From: Chitinophagaceae bacterium | GTDB taxonomy: Bacteria > Bacteroidota > Bacteroidia > Chitinophagales > Chitinophagaceae | Direction: 5' to 3' | Assembly: GCA_016787085.1 (NCBI GenBank) | Contig: JAEUVJ010000041.1 | Location: 1-47,791 of the forward strand | Length of the DNA stretch: 47,791 nucleotides | In this document: one piece after another, positions 26,101-34,261 of the stretch | Numbering within the stretch: position 1 is the first letter of the stretch | Layout of the letters: the number at the start of each line of letters is the position of its first letter | Program-made: the position numbers and the translations under genes | The notes under the pieces: model-generated | What the model was told of the DNA's origin: nothing | The model's database searches: none | What the model saw: only the letters and a program-made list of their open reading frames with translations

Positions 26101-26250
26101 AGAGGTCCGCACATTCACGACAGCAGGATCAATAGCCGGGTATTCACGTACGCCGAGAAAATTATATCCTATCGCCCCGAAAATGATAATGACAATAGAA
26201 CAAACTACAGCCAGTACTGGTCTCCGGAGGCTTAGTTCTGATAAATTCAT
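23140..26250 (-). CDS. RND efflux pump, inner-membrane subunit (AcrB/HAE1 type)
   Basis: A 1036-residue proton-driven pump with the usual 12 transmembrane pattern and two large periplasmic loops. The first helix is at residues 9-28 (RRPVLAVVCSIVIIIFGAIG). The proton-relay aspartates are in helix 4 (TGLVVDDGIVVTEN). It would expel hydrophobic drugs, dyes or metabolites together with the adaptor upstream and the TolC-like protein downstream. The substrate cannot be read from the sequence. Length and order fit the HAE-1 subgroup. Confidence 0.96.
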   Translation of the reverse strand: MNLSELSLRRPVLAVVCSIVIIIFGAIGYNFLGVREYPAIDPAVVNVRTSYAGANADIIEQQITEPLEKAINGVQGVKNITSNSNQGSSSITVEFEIGVDLERAANDVRDKVSQAVGNLPQDIDAPPIVSKADSDSDPIMFLQIQSQTKGLMELTDYAENVVQERLQTIPGVSSVNVFGRRYSMRMWIDPAKLASYKLTIGDIRNALDRENIELPGGKIRGNETQLIVKTFGKLTTEEEFNNLILREDNSGIVRFKDVGFAVLGPDNEEQSSRKNNVPSVNMGLVAQPGSNQIEITDEVYKRIQDIKKDMPPDILLEVGYDRTTFVRNAIGEVKETLIIAIILVVLIIFLFFREWVIAFRPLIDIPVSLIGAFFIMYIMGFSMNVLTLLAIVLATGLVVDDGIVVTENIFKKMERGMNKHKAALEGSREIYFAVIATSITLAIVFLPIIFLEGFVGSLFREFGIVLAGAVLISAFVSLSLTPVLNIYLTKKDVHKHSWFYRVTEPFFAGLENLYRKTLQGFMRLRWMAFVIVLACAGTIYFIWSDIPSELAPMEDRNRVRTRLLGPEGADFDFTDKVAFEVTQMVLDSVQEKNVILTFAPGFGSGGSNAGMVAIGLTDAGDRKRSQDEIAQQLTRMFRRYTNVRVFVTQEQTISVGLGGRGAFPVQFVLQNLNYDKLKEKIPLFMEEVRKNPTFQNFDVDLKFNQPELLVTIDRLKANELGVSVLDVTNTLQLALSGRRFGYFIMNGKQYQVIGQVDRQDRDDPFDLKGFFVRNNRGELIQLDNLVKMEETANPPTIYHFNRFKSATIQAGLAPGKTIGDGIVEMEKIADKVLDESFETALGGASRDFQESSSNILFAFVLALVLIFLVLAAQFESFVDPFIIMITVPLALAGAVLSLWVFGQTLNIFSQIGMIMLIGLVTKNGILIVEFANQKRRQGERKVPAAVDAAVARLRPILMTTLATTLGALPIALAIGSAGKSRIPLGIVIVGGMLFALVLTLYVVPALYSYLSSKKKVSDLDAKFAEESPEESVHANH

Positions 26251-26264
26251 CCGCTCTTATTTTA

Positions 26265-27320
26265 TCATTTGATCTTAGAAAGTTTCACATCGCTGCCTGC
26301 TCTCAGGTACAATATCCCTGTGGTAAGCAGCGTATCGCCGGTATTCAGACCTGACAACACCTGGATGTTGGCCGAGTCCCTTACGCCGGTAGTAATATCG
26401 GCAACAACTGCCTTGCCGCTACGATATACATAGGCGATCTTTTTTCGTCCCTGCGGCAAAACAGAACTGTTGGGGATCATGATGGCATTTTCATTCTTGC
26501 CAAGTATCATCTTTACTTTGGCAAAAGCGCCGGGTATCAATACCGGGTTTCTGTCTTTTACAATGGCTCTCACGGAAAGACTACGGCTGTTTTCTTCAAT
26601 AGCCACTTCTGTTGCCGATACAATAGCATGAAATACACCTTCTGAACCATCAATAGTAAATTGTATATCCTGCCCGTTCTTTATCTGGGTGCCATATTTC
26701 TCCGGAACGGTGAACTGCAGTTTCAACTGGTTCACCTGGCCAATTGTAGTAATGATAGTGGCGGGTGTAACAAAAGCTCCGGGGCTTATATTTTTCAATC
26801 CCAGTTTGCCGCTAAACGGGGCAAGAATCGTGGTTTTAGAAATAGAAGCTTTGGTGATCTCGATATCTGCTTTGATATTATTCACATTGAGCAAGCTCAG
26901 ATCATAATCCTGCTGGCTGATGCCCTGTATCTTCAATAATTGTGCAGAACGTTTTTCTGATTGCTCGGCGATACCCAATTGTACTTCAAATTTTTTCAAC
27001 TGTGCCTGCAGGTCTCCATCATAGATCTTTGCAAGCAATGACCCTTTGTTGACAAAACTTCCCTCTTTTACATTCAGCAATACAATACGCCCGGATATTT
27101 CCGGGTGTATCTCTGTTGACTCGAAAGGAAGAATGGTGCCCGGCACTTCTATATTGTCATTGATGCTCCTGGATTGTATGATATAACCTTCGAGAGAAAG
27201 GGCGGGCTGAGCAGTATTGGCTTGCGGTGATGGGGTGGTCTTCTTGTCGTTGCTTCCGCAGGCTGCTATTAAAAATGAAATACTAAATAAAGTCGGGAAA
27301 TATTTCAGGTTCATCTTCAT
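26265..27320 (-). CDS. RND efflux periplasmic adaptor lipoprotein (HlyD/MFP family)
   Basis: A 351-residue membrane-fusion protein. The start at 27320 gives a lipoprotein signal (MKMNLKYFPTLFSISF) with lipobox LIAAC; 27314 is an equally good ATG. The lipoyl-like part (EIHPEISGRIVLLNVKEGSFVNKGSLLAKI), a coiled-coil hairpin (QAQLKKFEVQLGIAEQSEKRSAQLLKIQGISQQD) and the second lipoyl half (ILAPFSGKLGLKNISPGAFV) follow in the family order. It links the pump to the TolC-like duct. It is the first gene of the efflux operon, and a perfect palindrome lies in its presumed promoter. Confidence 0.94.
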   Translation of the reverse strand: MKMNLKYFPTLFSISFLIAACGSNDKKTTPSPQANTAQPALSLEGYIIQSRSINDNIEVPGTILPFESTEIHPEISGRIVLLNVKEGSFVNKGSLLAKIYDGDLQAQLKKFEVQLGIAEQSEKRSAQLLKIQGISQQDYDLSLLNVNNIKADIEITKASISKTTILAPFSGKLGLKNISPGAFVTPATIITTIGQVNQLKLQFTVPEKYGTQIKNGQDIQFTIDGSEGVFHAIVSATEVAIEENSRSLSVRAIVKDRNPVLIPGAFAKVKMILGKNENAIMIPNSSVLPQGRKKIAYVYRSGKAVVADITTGVRDSANIQVLSGLNTGDTLLTTGILYLRAGSDVKLSKIK

Positions 27321-27372
27321 GTGCTGTTGGTTAAAATACTCAGGGCCGGTAAAGGTAAGGATAAGACAATCC

Positions 27373-27384
27373 TTTGACGTCAAA
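27373..27384. promoter_or_regulatory. Perfect palindrome upstream of the efflux operon
   Basis: TTTGACGTCAAA is a perfect 12-base palindrome, 53 bases upstream of the adaptor start at 27320. On the reverse strand its TTG lies 23 bases before TACCTTTA, a match to the Bacteroidota -33/-7 promoter pattern. A regulator bound here would block transcription, but no regulator gene is next to the operon. Confidence 0.5.
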
Positions 27385-27452
27385 TGGGTAAGAAACCTTT
27401 CCTTCCAGAATCAAACAGGTATAAACGGCCTTGCCGGGGGATAAAAGGAGGT

Positions 27453-28592
27453 TCAGGAACGGGCGAACAAAGTATGTTTGATTTTGTTCGACTGGTGCAA
27501 TAATTCCTGCTTATCGCGGCTCATAATGGTGACATGACCCATCTTTCGTCCCGGTTTTGTTTGCTTTTTACCATATAAGTGTACAAAAGCCGATTCGATC
27601 TTCAGCACATCTTCCAGCCCGGTATATTTTACGTCGCCGGTATAGCCATTATCACCAACGATATTGATCATGACGGAAGGCAATACCTGCTCAGCATTTC
27701 CAAGAGGATAACCAAGTATCACCCGCCACAACATATCGAACTGTGAACAATAATGTGCTTCGATAGTATGATGGCCGCTGTTGTGTACCCTAGGTGCTGT
27801 TTCATTTACAAATACATCCCCGCTGCGGTCCACGAGCAACTCTACGGCAAATATGCCAGGCGATTTAAAGTTCCTGACCACTGACAATGCAATGGCCTCT
27901 ATTTTCCATAGCACTTTTGTTTCTAGTTCAGCCGGACATATCTGGAAATCCAGCATATTCAGGTGCGGGTCAAATACCATTTCGACTGGCGGGTATAAAG
28001 CTGTTTCTCCTTTTTCATTAATGGCTACCATCTGGGCGATCTCCTTGTGAACAGTAACCATCTTTTCCAGTACCGACGGCTCCTGGAAACCCCTTTCCAT
28101 ATCCTGTTTGGTACGGATGATCTGTACGCCCCGGCCATCATACCCACCTTCGGCCAACTTATGCACCGCAGGCAAAAAATCTTCCTGCCCTTTCAGCTCA
28201 TCCAGGTTATGGGTAACGATAAATCCAGCAGTAGGTATATCGTGAGATCTGTAATATTCTTTCTGTCTTATTTTATTCTTGATGATCCTGAGCACTGCAG
28301 GCTTCGGAAAGACTTTTACTCCTTCCGATTCCAGCTTTTCCAGCGCTTCCACATTTACATTCTCTATTTCAATGGTGAGGGCATCCAGTCCTTTGCCAAA
28401 AGCATACACATCGTCAAAGTTCCTGATATCTCCTTTCACAAAGCGATGGCAAAGATGAGCAGCCGGGCATTCGGGGTCGCCTTCCATCACAGAGGTCTCC
28501 ATTGCATAATTTGCCGCTGCCTGCAACAGCATTCTTCCTAATTGCCCGCCACCAAGTATACCTATCCTGGGAGAAGCCGAATGATTCTGCAT
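27453..28592 (-). CDS. purK: N5-carboxyaminoimidazole ribonucleotide synthase PurK
   Basis: A 379-residue ATP-grasp enzyme that carboxylates AIR with bicarbonate and ATP to give N5-CAIR, the substrate of PurE. The opening RIGILGGGQLGRMLLQAA, then FPKPAVLRIIKNKIRQKEY, and the metal-binding FVNETAPRVHNSGHHTIEA motif are all present. It precedes the efflux operon by 133 bases, and purE follows only after that operon. Confidence 0.96.
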   Translation of the reverse strand: MQNHSASPRIGILGGGQLGRMLLQAAANYAMETSVMEGDPECPAAHLCHRFVKGDIRNFDDVYAFGKGLDALTIEIENVNVEALEKLESEGVKVFPKPAVLRIIKNKIRQKEYYRSHDIPTAGFIVTHNLDELKGQEDFLPAVHKLAEGGYDGRGVQIIRTKQDMERGFQEPSVLEKMVTVHKEIAQMVAINEKGETALYPPVEMVFDPHLNMLDFQICPAELETKVLWKIEAIALSVVRNFKSPGIFAVELLVDRSGDVFVNETAPRVHNSGHHTIEAHYCSQFDMLWRVILGYPLGNAEQVLPSVMINIVGDNGYTGDVKYTGLEDVLKIESAFVHLYGKKQTKPGRKMGHVTIMSRDKQELLHQSNKIKHTLFARS

Positions 28593-28675
28593 GGCGCAAA
28601 GATAAGAGAACGGGATTTTACGTTGCCGGTGGCAGCCAATGTCCTGAAACCGTCTTCTTTTAAAATATTTGTGTC

Positions 28676-28693
28676 AAACTATTATAATAGTTT
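28676..28693. promoter_or_regulatory. Perfect 18-base palindrome in a putative promoter
   Basis: AAACTATTATAATAGTTT is a perfect palindrome between a TTG (28669-28671) and TAAATTAG (28693-28700), a near match to the Bacteroidota promoter pattern, 21 bases apart. This is a classic place for an operator. It precedes the kinase start at 28723, in the gap shared with the divergent purK gene. Confidence 0.5.
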
Positions 28694-28722
28694 AAATTAG
28701 GAATATAAATTGTGAACCTTTC

Positions 28723-31197
28723 ATGGTTTACTCTCTCCGAAGCCTCCTCCTTGTTTTTGCCATCATCATTGCCGTGGTGCTATTAATCTTGTTACATACT
28801 TTTTCCGCCTTACGGTCGCAGGAAAAAGAACAGGTCTTAATTGAACAATCCCGTACTGCATTGCAAAAACTTGGCCCGGCTATTATTCACGTCAAAGAAT
28901 TTGAATCAGTTGCTCTCCGCTACCTGGCTACAAACAACGAAAGACTTCTGGAACGCTTTAATAAGGCAGCTGCCAAACTCCAGGAAGACTCCGCGGGCAT
29001 TGCTTTTCTGGCAGATCATTTACAAAAGGGCCGTAAGCAATATCTTGAACTTGCACGTATCATACATGAGCTTTGTATGTTTAATTACCGGAACACAGTA
29101 ATGCAGACTATGCCGGGCTCCGTCATCACCTCAGCCGGTCATGATCTTCCGCTGGCCAATACATTTATCACAATCGCCTCAGCCCTTGAAAATGAACACC
29201 GGCTGGTACTCAATAATTCATATAGCAACAGTGTGCGCCTTACCCGGGAGACATTTTCTTTTGTAAGGATACTGTCTGTACTCATAGCGCTGATCATGGT
29301 GATCAGCGCCTGGTTTATTTACCGTGATATCACGAACACCCGGGTAGCAGGACAAAAACTGAAAGAATTCAGTACACAACTGGAAAAACAGGTAGCTGAA
29401 AAAACGGCTGAGATCCGGAAAAATGAAGAAAAATACAGGTCATTGTTCGAAACGATGATGGATGCGTATGCCAAAACCGATATGACAGGCAGGATCATTG
29501 AGTTCAACCCGGCGTTCAGGAATATGATCGGCTACCCGGATGAAGAGATACTGCAATTGAATTACCGGGACATCACACCTCCAAAGTGGTATGAGATGGA
29601 GACACGTATCGGCAAAGAGCAAATATTGGTCCGTGGCTTTTCCGATGCTTTTGAAAAAGAATATATCCATAAAAGCGGGAAGGTATTCCCGGTCGAGTTA
29701 CGGGGTTTTCTAATAAAGAATGAAACAGGTGACCCCGTCGGCGTATGGGCCATCATCCGGGATATTTCGGCCCGCAAAGAGGCAGAGAAGAAAATAGAAG
29801 AATCAGAAAGAAACCTACGGCATGTCCTGACGAGCATGTCTGACAATTTTTATGTAATAGACAGGAGCTACCGGGTGATATTGATCAACGAAGTGGCACA
29901 AAGGAACCTATGGACAGCATGGGGAAAAGAGGTCACTATCGGTTCCGTTTTGTTAGACATGATCCCCGGCGCAAAAGATGAACCGATCAGGGAAAGTCTT
30001 GAGAAGGTTTTTTCCGGTGAAAGGGTAGAGTACGAACTGAACCTTACGAAAAAAGAATTGCCGGCATGGGTAATGGTCACCTATACACCTGTGACGGATG
30101 AGAACAACGTCATCATCGGGGCTTGCATTACAGCGAAAGATATTACACAGCGCAAAATGGCAGAAGAAGAAATGATCAGGGCCAATGAAAGGTTCAGCCT
30201 GGTTTCACAAGCTACCCACGATGCCGTATGGGACTGGGATATGGTCAACGACCAGAATTGGGGCAATGTAAGCTTCCGGGAATTTTATGGCCTCCGGCCT
30301 GATGAAACCTGGAAATATGAAACCTTTCTTTCGCGGCTTCATCCTGACGACAGGAGCAGGATAGAAGGACGCATGATTACCGCCATTAAAAATAAAGGAC
30401 AAATAGTCTCCGAAGAGTTCCGCTTTCGTATGCCCGACGGCGGTTACCGGCATTTTTATGACAGGGCTTATATTATGTATGATAAAGAAGGCAAGCCCGT
30501 AAGAATGCTTGGCTCTATGATGGATGTAACGGAAAAATACAGGCTGGAACAGGAAATATTGAATCAAAAGGTCCAGGAACAAAAGACAATTACCCGTGCC
30601 GTGCTGAATGCCGAAGAAAAAGAGAGGAATAAGATCGGAAGGGAATTACATGATAACGTAAACCAGATCCTGGCCAGTACAAAACTATTTGTCAAAATGG
30701 CTGGGGAAACCAGCAATCCGGACGAACTGAAACTGATAAACCGGGCCGTTGAGCTACTCGACTCGGCCATTGAAGAAATAAGGCTGCTCAGCCAGAACCA
30801 GGTAACACCTGTCATGAAGGTAGATCTGAAAGAAATGATACAGGCTATTGTGGACAGGCTGGATGACAGTACCTCGATCCATACTGTTTTTGAATACACC
30901 CCGGACAAAGTGATCGACGACGACCTTAAGCTGAATATTTACCGCATCATCCAGGAACAAGTAAACAATATCCTGAAATACGCAAACGCTTCGGAGATCA
31001 GCATACGAATCACGACGGCCGGCGAAATACTGAACGTAGTTATCGAAGACAACGGAAAAGGCTTTGATCCGCTGGCCAAAAGAACCGGCATCGGGATATC
31101 CAACATGATCAACCGGGTAGAATCTTTTAATGGCGAACTGAAAATAATCAGCAGCCCGGGAAATGGCTGTAAGATCGGAATCAGTATTCCCTGCTGA
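28723..31197 (+). CDS. PAS-domain sensor histidine kinase, NarX-like output
   Basis: An 824-residue membrane kinase. Transmembrane helices lie near 7-25 and 181-200, enclosing a CHASE-like helical sensor. Three PAS/PAC units follow at about 235-350, 365-475 and 488-605. The dimerisation/phospho-acceptor region is of the HisKA_3 type, with H643 in GRELHDNVNQ, and the ATPase domain has an N-box (RIIQEQVNNILKYA) and DNGKGF. HisKA_3 kinases usually act with LuxR/NarL-type regulators, but no response regulator gene is adjacent, so its partner lies elsewhere. Confidence 0.92.
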   Translation: MVYSLRSLLLVFAIIIAVVLLILLHTFSALRSQEKEQVLIEQSRTALQKLGPAIIHVKEFESVALRYLATNNERLLERFNKAAAKLQEDSAGIAFLADHLQKGRKQYLELARIIHELCMFNYRNTVMQTMPGSVITSAGHDLPLANTFITIASALENEHRLVLNNSYSNSVRLTRETFSFVRILSVLIALIMVISAWFIYRDITNTRVAGQKLKEFSTQLEKQVAEKTAEIRKNEEKYRSLFETMMDAYAKTDMTGRIIEFNPAFRNMIGYPDEEILQLNYRDITPPKWYEMETRIGKEQILVRGFSDAFEKEYIHKSGKVFPVELRGFLIKNETGDPVGVWAIIRDISARKEAEKKIEESERNLRHVLTSMSDNFYVIDRSYRVILINEVAQRNLWTAWGKEVTIGSVLLDMIPGAKDEPIRESLEKVFSGERVEYELNLTKKELPAWVMVTYTPVTDENNVIIGACITAKDITQRKMAEEEMIRANERFSLVSQATHDAVWDWDMVNDQNWGNVSFREFYGLRPDETWKYETFLSRLHPDDRSRIEGRMITAIKNKGQIVSEEFRFRMPDGGYRHFYDRAYIMYDKEGKPVRMLGSMMDVTEKYRLEQEILNQKVQEQKTITRAVLNAEEKERNKIGRELHDNVNQILASTKLFVKMAGETSNPDELKLINRAVELLDSAIEEIRLLSQNQVTPVMKVDLKEMIQAIVDRLDDSTSIHTVFEYTPDKVIDDDLKLNIYRIIQEQVNNILKYANASEISIRITTAGEILNVVIEDNGKGFDPLAKRTGIGISNMINRVESFNGELKIISSPGNGCKIGISIPC

Positions 31198-31225
31198 CCC
31201 TGTTTACGAAAACGTTTAGTTTTTA

Positions 31226-31233
31226 TACTTTTG
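31226..31233 (+). promoter_or_regulatory. Candidate -7 promoter element before a tiny ORF
   Basis: TACTTTTG ends four bases before the ATG at 31238, the same geometry as the elements at 2647 and 3619. A weak TTTA-like -33 lies 20 bases upstream. Confidence 0.4.
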
Positions 31234-31237
31234 CCTT

Positions 31238-31327
31238 ATGCGCCCGGATTATCCGCACAAATTGTTCAATGACCATCGCTGTCACTTCAGCCTGCTGATG
31301 GAGACATTGGCAATGGATAGTTACTGA
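31238..31327 (+). CDS. Tiny ORF upstream of hppD, possible leader peptide or gene remnant
   Basis: A 29-codon frame begins MRPDYPHKLFNDH and ends in a tyrosine codon followed by TGA. It sits directly behind a -7-like element and 10 bases before a perfect hairpin (31338-31354) in the leader of the 4-hydroxyphenylpyruvate dioxygenase gene, an enzyme of tyrosine breakdown. This arrangement would suit a leader peptide, but it could equally be a decayed gene start or chance. I recognise no family. Confidence 0.35.
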   Translation: MRPDYPHKLFNDHRCHFSLLMETLAMDSY

Positions 31328-31337
31328 TTTTGAAAGC

Positions 31338-31354
31338 GCCGTTACACTAACGGC
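31338..31354 (+). promoter_or_regulatory. Perfect hairpin in the hppD leader
   Basis: GCCGTTA (31338-31344) and TAACGGC (31348-31354) pair perfectly across a three-base loop, 48 bases before the hppD start. A T-rich run (TTTTTCTCTTTT) follows about 13 bases later, too far for a standard terminator. It could be an operator or an RNA switch element. Confidence 0.5.
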
Positions 31355-31401
31355 AGGTACAGTACAGTTTTTCTCTTTTAACTATTTCAAAATCCGCGAT
31401 C

Positions 31402-32535
31402 ATGTCCTCTACAACACTCCCCACTAAGAATACCGCTGTTGAACCCGATTTTCTTCCTCTCGAAGGAACAGATTATGTAGAATTCTATGTGGGCAACGCC
31501 AAACAGGCCGCCCATTATTATATGAGTGCCTTTGGTTTCCAGGCACTGGCCTATGCAGGTCCTGAAACCGGTGTGAAAGACAAGGCCAGCTATGCCGTAA
31601 GGCAGCACAAACTCACTTTTGTATTGACCACGCCATTGCGCCCGGGCAATGAAATAGCCGATCATATTTATAAGCATGGCGACGGCGTAAAATCATTATC
31701 ACTGCGAGTGAACGATGCGGCCAAAGCCTGGGAAGAAACTACCCGGCGCGGTGCCAAAAGCTATCTGGCCCCGGTGACATTGAAGGATGAAGAGGGAGAA
31801 GTGGTCATGAGCGGCATATATACTTATGGCGATACTATTCACCTGTTTATTGAAAGAAAGAACTATAGCGGGGCTTTTATGCCTGGTTATCGTGCATGGA
31901 CTAATCCGCATTTCAAACCGGCCGATACCGGGTTGCTGTATGTGGACCATTGTGTAGGTAATGTGGGATGGAACCAGATGAATCCCTGGGTAAAATTCTA
32001 TGAAGATGTTATGGGATTTAAGAACATCCTGAGTTTTGATGATGACGATATTTCTACTGAATACTCTGCATTAATGAGCAAAGTGATGAGCAGTGGTAAC
32101 GGCTTTGTAAAATTCCCCATCAATGAGCCTGCCGAAGGGAAAAAGAAATCGCAGGTAGAGGAATACCTCGAATTTTACAACGGGGAAGGCGTACAGCATG
32201 TGGCACTAGCTACAAACGATATTGTCAAAACTGTGCGGGAGTTGATGAGTCGTGGAGTGGAATTCCTGAAGGTTCCTACTACTTATTATGATGATCTTTT
32301 GGATAGGGTAGGACATATTGATGAAGACCTTGCCCCGCTAAGGGAATTGGGAATACTCGTTGACCGTGACAATGAAGGCTACCTCTTGCAGCTGTTTTCA
32401 AAACCGGTAGAGGATAGACCTACCTTATTTTTTGAGATCATACAACGTAAGGGTGCCAAAAGTTTTGGCAAAGGAAATTTCAAAGCTCTTTTTGAAGCTA
32501 TTGAACGGGAGCAGGAAGCAAGGGGTAACCTGTAA
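31402..32535 (+). CDS. hppD: 4-hydroxyphenylpyruvate dioxygenase
   Basis: A 377-residue non-haem iron enzyme of two VOC-type halves. The iron ligands are H183 (VDHCVGNV), H266 (VQHVALAT) and E345 (FFEIIQRK). It converts 4-hydroxyphenylpyruvate to homogentisate in tyrosine breakdown. The rest of the pathway (homogentisate dioxygenase, fumarylacetoacetase) is not in the window. The C-terminal phrase RKGAKSFGKGNFKALFEAIEREQ is the family's closing helix. Confidence 0.95.
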   Translation: MSSTTLPTKNTAVEPDFLPLEGTDYVEFYVGNAKQAAHYYMSAFGFQALAYAGPETGVKDKASYAVRQHKLTFVLTTPLRPGNEIADHIYKHGDGVKSLSLRVNDAAKAWEETTRRGAKSYLAPVTLKDEEGEVVMSGIYTYGDTIHLFIERKNYSGAFMPGYRAWTNPHFKPADTGLLYVDHCVGNVGWNQMNPWVKFYEDVMGFKNILSFDDDDISTEYSALMSKVMSSGNGFVKFPINEPAEGKKKSQVEEYLEFYNGEGVQHVALATNDIVKTVRELMSRGVEFLKVPTTYYDDLLDRVGHIDEDLAPLRELGILVDRDNEGYLLQLFSKPVEDRPTLFFEIIQRKGAKSFGKGNFKALFEAIEREQEARGNL

Positions 32536-32640
32536 ACACCGGGAAAAATCTTATAATTGTCAATTAGCCTGCATTCCGATTTCATCAAATACTGCTTATT
32601 ATGATATGTGGATAACAGTACCCGGAACCGGGAAAACCCG

Positions 32641-32657
32641 AAGGGAATCCCTTTTTT
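32641..32657 (+). terminator. Short stem with T-run after hppD
   Basis: AAGGG and CCCTT pair across three bases (32641-32653), followed by four more T. It is weak but well placed after the hppD stop (32535); a CCCGG/CCGGG pair lies just upstream. Confidence 0.4.
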
Positions 32658-32790
32658 AGTATTGTTTTTGCTGCAGTGCGGTGGGCTTTGGCTTTTTACA
32701 CTTAATTTCAGGGTATCTTTACAAATAATTACGGATCGTACGACATAAAGCGGCTTTTTTATCGTTTACCCAAAGGTGTTAATTGAGCGA

Positions 32791-34008
32791 ATGAAAAACC
32801 TGGTATTTTGTTTTTTATTGACCCTGTGCTTTGAGGGCTTTTTAATAGCCCAGCCGTCACCCATCCAGAAAACGGGTGTGTCCTTCTCTTCCTTTATTGA
32901 CTACCAAAGATCATTTACCCGCCCGGAAGAATCTTTCAGAAAAAAAGAAGACACGCTTCAAAAACAATTTGAGGCGAAAGGATTGAAATGGCCGGCCAAT
33001 TACATCTATATCCGCTCATTCAAATACGACAGCCAGTTAGAGATCTGGGTAAAAGACGCCATTACTGATCCGTTCAAACTGTTTAAAACATACAAAGTTT
33101 GTGCACTCGCCGGTACACTGGGCCCCAAAAGAATGGAGGGTGATTACCAGGTACCCGAAGGTTTTTATTACATCAATGAGTTCAATCCCAAAAGCACATA
33201 TTATTTATCGCTCGGTATTAACTATCCTAATCTGTCAGACAGGATGCTGAGCGATTCACTGCGACCCGGAGGCGATATCTACATTCATGGAAGCTGTGTG
33301 ACTGTTGGCTGCATACCGCTTACCGATGAAAAAATAGATGAAGTGTACATCCTGGCGGCTCATGCCCGCAACCAGGGGCAGGATTATATACCGGTTCACA
33401 TTTTCCCGGTCCGTTATAATGTTCCGAAAAGCGTCAACTACCTGAACAATCTTGTCAAAGATGACCCTGAATTAAAAAAGTTTGCGGCAAAGCTGGAAGA
33501 TGCTTTTGACTATTTTGATAAATACAAGCAACTGCCTGTAATCATGATCGCTGATAAAGGCGACTACCTCGTGAACGGTACGGGTAATCTCAAAACCAAA
33601 CCTGAGCCGGATGAAGCGCCTAAAAAAAGAGAGCCTGTCGCTCATCGTGAAAGGAAACTAGGCATATTGGCCGATGCTGTGCATGAATGGCCAAAATTCC
33701 CCGGAGGTGCAAATGCCTATACCAAATACCTGGAAGAACTCGGCAGGGACATGGTCAGTTACCTGCCAAAGGGAACCCGGAAAGCCTACGTCCAGGTAGA
33801 GTTTATCGTGGATAAAGATGGCATGCCTGTTAATTTCAAAGTGCTTCGCGGCGCAAGCGATGTGGATTTTATTGATGAACTGATCACCAAAATGGAAAAA
33901 ATGCCTGAATGGCAACCCGCCATACTGAATGACAAGCCGGTAGCCAAAAAAATGGTGCAGACCATCGCTATAGAGATCCCGCAGGAGCTTGCTAATGTAG
34001 GCGGATAA
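32791..34008 (+). CDS. YafK-like L,D-transpeptidase-fold protein fused to a TonB_C-like domain
   Basis: A 405-residue exported protein. The ATG at 32791 gives a signal peptide (MKNLVFCFLLTLCFEGFLIA); the GTG at 32776 adds only a few charged residues. The YkuD/YafK-type catalytic motif is HGSCVTVGC with H166 and C174, followed by IPLTDEKIDEVY. YafK relatives act on the peptidoglycan cross-link or on attached lipoprotein. From about 295 onward the sequence turns into a TonB C-terminal-like domain (VHEWPKFPGG, AYVQVEFIVDKDGMPVNFKVLRG, MPEWQPAILNDKPV). This fusion is unusual in the single-domain picture of the family; the two parts together suggest a periplasmic envelope role. Confidence 0.85.
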   Translation: MKNLVFCFLLTLCFEGFLIAQPSPIQKTGVSFSSFIDYQRSFTRPEESFRKKEDTLQKQFEAKGLKWPANYIYIRSFKYDSQLEIWVKDAITDPFKLFKTYKVCALAGTLGPKRMEGDYQVPEGFYYINEFNPKSTYYLSLGINYPNLSDRMLSDSLRPGGDIYIHGSCVTVGCIPLTDEKIDEVYILAAHARNQGQDYIPVHIFPVRYNVPKSVNYLNNLVKDDPELKKFAAKLEDAFDYFDKYKQLPVIMIADKGDYLVNGTGNLKTKPEPDEAPKKREPVAHRERKLGILADAVHEWPKFPGGANAYTKYLEELGRDMVSYLPKGTRKAYVQVEFIVDKDGMPVNFKVLRGASDVDFIDELITKMEKMPEWQPAILNDKPVAKKMVQTIAIEIPQELANVGG

Positions 34009-34261
34009 ACTTACTCACTCAGGTACTCCGTATTGACAATTATCTCTTTCTCCATTATAATCAAATACCCTTACTACGGGGTTGTGTTACGATAGTCATC
34101 TGCGGTAATCTCTCATGATGCTGCCGGCTTATACTGTGTGGCCGTTGAAAAATCACCTGCCTGCTTTCATTTCCAGATAATAGACATTAGGTTTATATTT
34201 CAGAAAACGTCTGTCCCGGTCACTAATGTTTCCGGAATTATTCATTCAAAATTCAACCCTC

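Noticed and set aside
26265..27383. Longer start for the efflux adaptor at 27383
   Set aside because: The added residues do not fit a signal sequence, and this start lies inside the palindrome and the promoter-like region; the ATG at 27320 gives a proper lipoprotein signal.
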